Assembly: GCA_964460655.1 (NCBI GenBank)
Contig: CAYWSH010000001.1
Location: 86,669 to 150,668 of the forward strand
Source: CAVUAF01 sp964460655
GTDB lineage: Bacteria > Acidobacteriota > Terriglobia > Terriglobales > Acidobacteriaceae
Reading direction: 5' to 3'
Length of the DNA stretch: 64,000 nt
This document shows positions 62,369 to 64,000 of this stretch, one piece after another. Made by a program: the position numbers and the translations under genes. Under the pieces are notes generated by a model that was not told the origin of the DNA, did not search any database, and saw nothing but the letters and a program-made list of their open reading frames with translations. Numbering within the stretch: the stretch's first letter is position 1; every line of letters begins with the position of its first letter.

Positions 62369-62403
62369 AAAAGAAGTGGCCGAGCTGTTGCTAGCTCGAC
62401 CAC
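62369..62403 (-). terminator. Terminator of the GAF-TonB gene
   Basis: GTGGCCGAGCT (62376-62386) and AGCTCGACCAC (62393-62403) form an 11-bp stem with one mismatch around a 6-nt loop. Read on the minus strand it is followed by CTTCTTTTTTG. It lies between the convergent RND operon and the GAF-TonB gene. Confidence 0.75.
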
Positions 62404-62423
62404 TCGTTCCCTCCCCGGGAAAC

Positions 62424-64000
62424 TTAACGATTCGAGTTGAACTTCAGCGAGACCTCCGCGGCAGAGGCTACCGGCCTGCCGTCCAGCGTCGCCGGACGAT
62501 AGACCCAGTCGCGCACTGCCTGCACCGAGGCTTGGCGCAACAGCGGATCGCCGCTGACGACCTTGACCTCCGTCACCTTGCCCTCCGCTGAGATGGCAAG
62601 CTGCAGGTTCACGACGCCCGCAACACCCTGTCGCTTCGCCGCGTCCGGGTAGAGCGGCGGGCGGCCTTGCAGCAACGTCGCCGCTACCGGCACCGACTTG
62701 TGCACGGCCAGCGAAGACGAAGGGGCTGCGATCGTCGGCAGGTCAGAGAGCGATTTCACCGACGCTGCGGTCACGTCCACCGTCGGCGGCTTCACCGGCT
62801 CTTCTGACTTCGCCGTCTGCTTGTTCGCAGCCAGGAGGATGGGCGCCGGCGTGTGCGGCGCAGGTGGGGCCACAACTTCCGCCGGCTTCTTCGCTTCCTC
62901 TGTGTACTTCGGCTCTTCGTGCTTGGCTACCGTGGCAGCGGCTGGAGCCGGGGCCGCGGCCGCCGGTTGCGGTGTACTCGGCTGCGGCTGTGCCGCCGGT
63001 TGCGACGTCGCCGCTGCCGGTGCATGTTCGCCCGCACTCTTGGGTAGCTCGACTGCGACCAGCTGCGACGTCGGTGCTGGCGCTGCAGTCGGAGCCGGGG
63101 CTGCCTGCGTCGTCGCGCTCGCCGTCGCCGGCGGAGCACTCGGCGCTACATGCTGCCACGGCCTGAAGATCGCCACACCCAGAACGATCACGGCCGCGAT
63201 CGTTCCCCCGAACAGCATCAGGTTCTTGTGGTTCGATTTCTCCGGCGTGCGGTATTCCGCCAGCAGGTTGGCCGAGGATTCCTTCGTCGGCGCATGCTGC
63301 GTCCGGCGCACGGCCGTCTTGGGCTTGTGGTACGTACCGGGGTCTTGGCTCGGCAGCAGAACATCAGGATTCGTGGCGACCGACGCCTGCGCCGCCGGCT
63401 GCGCCATCACGGGAGCTGGCTTCCGCTCCACGATCGGCGCCGGCGGTGCTGCGGCCGCATGCGCGCGCGGGAACTCGGGCATCGCCACCGGCGCGGCAGT
63501 TGCCGGCGGGCGCGCTGCCACCGGTGCCGGCTTCGGCGGGACCACCGTCGGCGGCGGCGCGGGCGCCTTCAACAGCGCCTCCGCGTTGAGCTCGACTGGT
63601 GCTTGCACCGGCGCAGTCTTCCATGGTTCTTCGGAGGGCAGCTCGCACTGGCTGAGTTTGCTGGCGATCACATCGCGCAGCGTCATCAGGATGGCGATGT
63701 GGGTGCGCGAGAACGCCTCCGGAGTCTGCGAGAGCACGGCCAGGACGCCGCGAACGTCTCCCTCCCACTGCACCGGGAAGCTCACGATCGAACGCACACT
63801 GAGCGCGCGGAACGCCGGTTCCAGTTGCGACTCTACATCGGCGGTACAAGTCTGAGGCTTGCGCGTGCTCACACTCAGCCCGGTGACGCCGCTCGGCAGC
63901 GGGATGCGCGCGCCGACCTCCGGCGCGATGCCGTTGCTCGTGCGCACGACCAGTTCATTGCCCTTGCGCAGGGCGATGATCACGCCGGTGGCGCAGGTGA
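62424..64000 (-). CDS. GAF-domain/TonB C-terminal fusion protein (partial)
   Basis: The frame is open to the right window edge (last visible residues TCATGVIIALRKGNELVVRT), so the N-terminus is missing and about 525 residues are seen. Visible order: the rest of a GAF domain (VSFPVQWEGDVRGVLAVLSQ, to about 110 residues), a long Pro/Ala-rich linker, one membrane helix (LMLFGGTIAAVIVLGVAIF, about 254-273 from the first visible GTG), a second Pro/Ala/Gln-rich linker in the periplasm, and a TonB C-terminal domain (LYPDAAKRQGVAGVVNLQLA, DWVYRPATLDGRPV, VSLKFN). TonB couples the proton motive force to outer-membrane receptors. A cytoplasmic GAF sensor on TonB could regulate that. The three Oar receptors are natural partners, though this is inference. 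Confidence 0.85.
   Translation of the reverse strand, partial: TCATGVIIALRKGNELVVRTSNGIAPEVGARIPLPSGVTGLSVSTRKPQTCTADVESQLEPAFRALSVRSIVSFPVQWEGDVRGVLAVLSQTPEAFSRTHIAILMTLRDVIASKLSQCELPSEEPWKTAPVQAPVELNAEALLKAPAPPPTVVPPKPAPVAARPPATAAPVAMPEFPRAHAAAAPPAPIVERKPAPVMAQPAAQASVATNPDVLLPSQDPGTYHKPKTAVRRTQHAPTKESSANLLAEYRTPEKSNHKNLMLFGGTIAAVIVLGVAIFRPWQHVAPSAPPATASATTQAAPAPTAAPAPTSQLVAVELPKSAGEHAPAAATSQPAAQPQPSTPQPAAAAPAPAAATVAKHEEPKYTEEAKKPAEVVAPPAPHTPAPILLAANKQTAKSEEPVKPPTVDVTAASVKSLSDLPTIAAPSSSLAVHKSVPVAATLLQGRPPLYPDAAKRQGVAGVVNLQLAISAEGKVTEVKVVSGDPLLRQASVQAVRDWVYRPATLDGRPVASAAEVSLKFNSNR

Noticed and set aside
62850..63560. Repeat-like GC-rich stretch resembling a repeat array
   Set aside because: It is the Pro/Ala/Gln-rich linker of the GAF-TonB protein; units are irregular and there are no spacers, so it is not CRISPR.

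Overview
The window looks like a chromosomal segment of an acidobacterium (Acidobacteriota, probably class Terriglobia). The pointers are high GC with dense coding, three giant Oar-type TonB-dependent receptors with an N-terminal carboxypeptidase-regulatory domain, and many exported hydrolases and beta-propeller proteins. A Tricorn-like protease and paired ECF sigma/anti-sigma genes fit the same picture. The lineage is an inference from gene families; there is no rRNA in the window. I see no tRNA, rRNA, IS element, integrase or CRISPR array, and no gene-free stretch longer than 300 bases.

Layout. 1-12.7 kb: a left-edge partial Tat-exported sugar isomerase-like gene and Oar receptor 1 (minus strand), then a plus-strand carbohydrate run of GH31 glycosidase, Tat-exported sugar isomerase-like protein, double-VOC protein, Gfo/Idh/MocA oxidoreductase, DUF4965 glutaminase-like protein and an Fpg-type DNA glycosylase. 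12.8-19.4 kb: a sugar-acid module with galactarate dehydratase (garD), an exported metallo-beta-lactamase-fold protein, an ACS-family MFS carrier, an IlvD/Edd aldonate dehydratase and a LysR regulator. 19.4-22.2 kb: an exported D-aminoacylase-like protein and an ECF sigma factor with a small membrane protein. 22.3-31.5 kb: a translationally coupled trio (sortilin-like propeller, PHP-like metallohydrolase, unknown exported protein) and a convergent pair of exported propellers.

31.6-45.6 kb: Oar receptor 2, a cystathionine gamma-synthase-type PLP enzyme, a periplasmic Tricorn homologue, a diheme protein resembling the hydrazine synthase alpha subunit with a small exported partner, a 2-hydroxyacid dehydrogenase and a MetE-core-like protein. 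45.7-55.9 kb (minus strand): Oar receptor 3, an M19-like dipeptidase, a class C beta-lactamase-like serine hydrolase, a sigma/anti-sigma pair with overlapping reading frames and a tannase/feruloyl esterase. 56.0-64.0 kb: an AhpD-like protein interrupted by an in-frame UGA, a three-gene RND efflux operon, and a GAF-TonB fusion cut by the right edge.

The strongest discovery is the AhpD-like gene at 56036-56605. Its UGA replaces the second Cys of the CPYC redox motif, the frame stays open and homologous for 105 more codons, and a perfect 7-bp hairpin with a G in its 6-nt loop lies at bacterial-SECIS distance. It is best read as a selenoprotein that a standard gene caller would split in two. A second result is a shared upstream motif (TGAGAACAATC, then GCAAT-like bases 11-12 nt later) in front of four genes for exported proteins, which suggests a common promoter class or regulon. 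Otherwise the segment describes a heterotroph that takes up and degrades plant- or microbe-derived sugars, sugar acids, esters and peptides.
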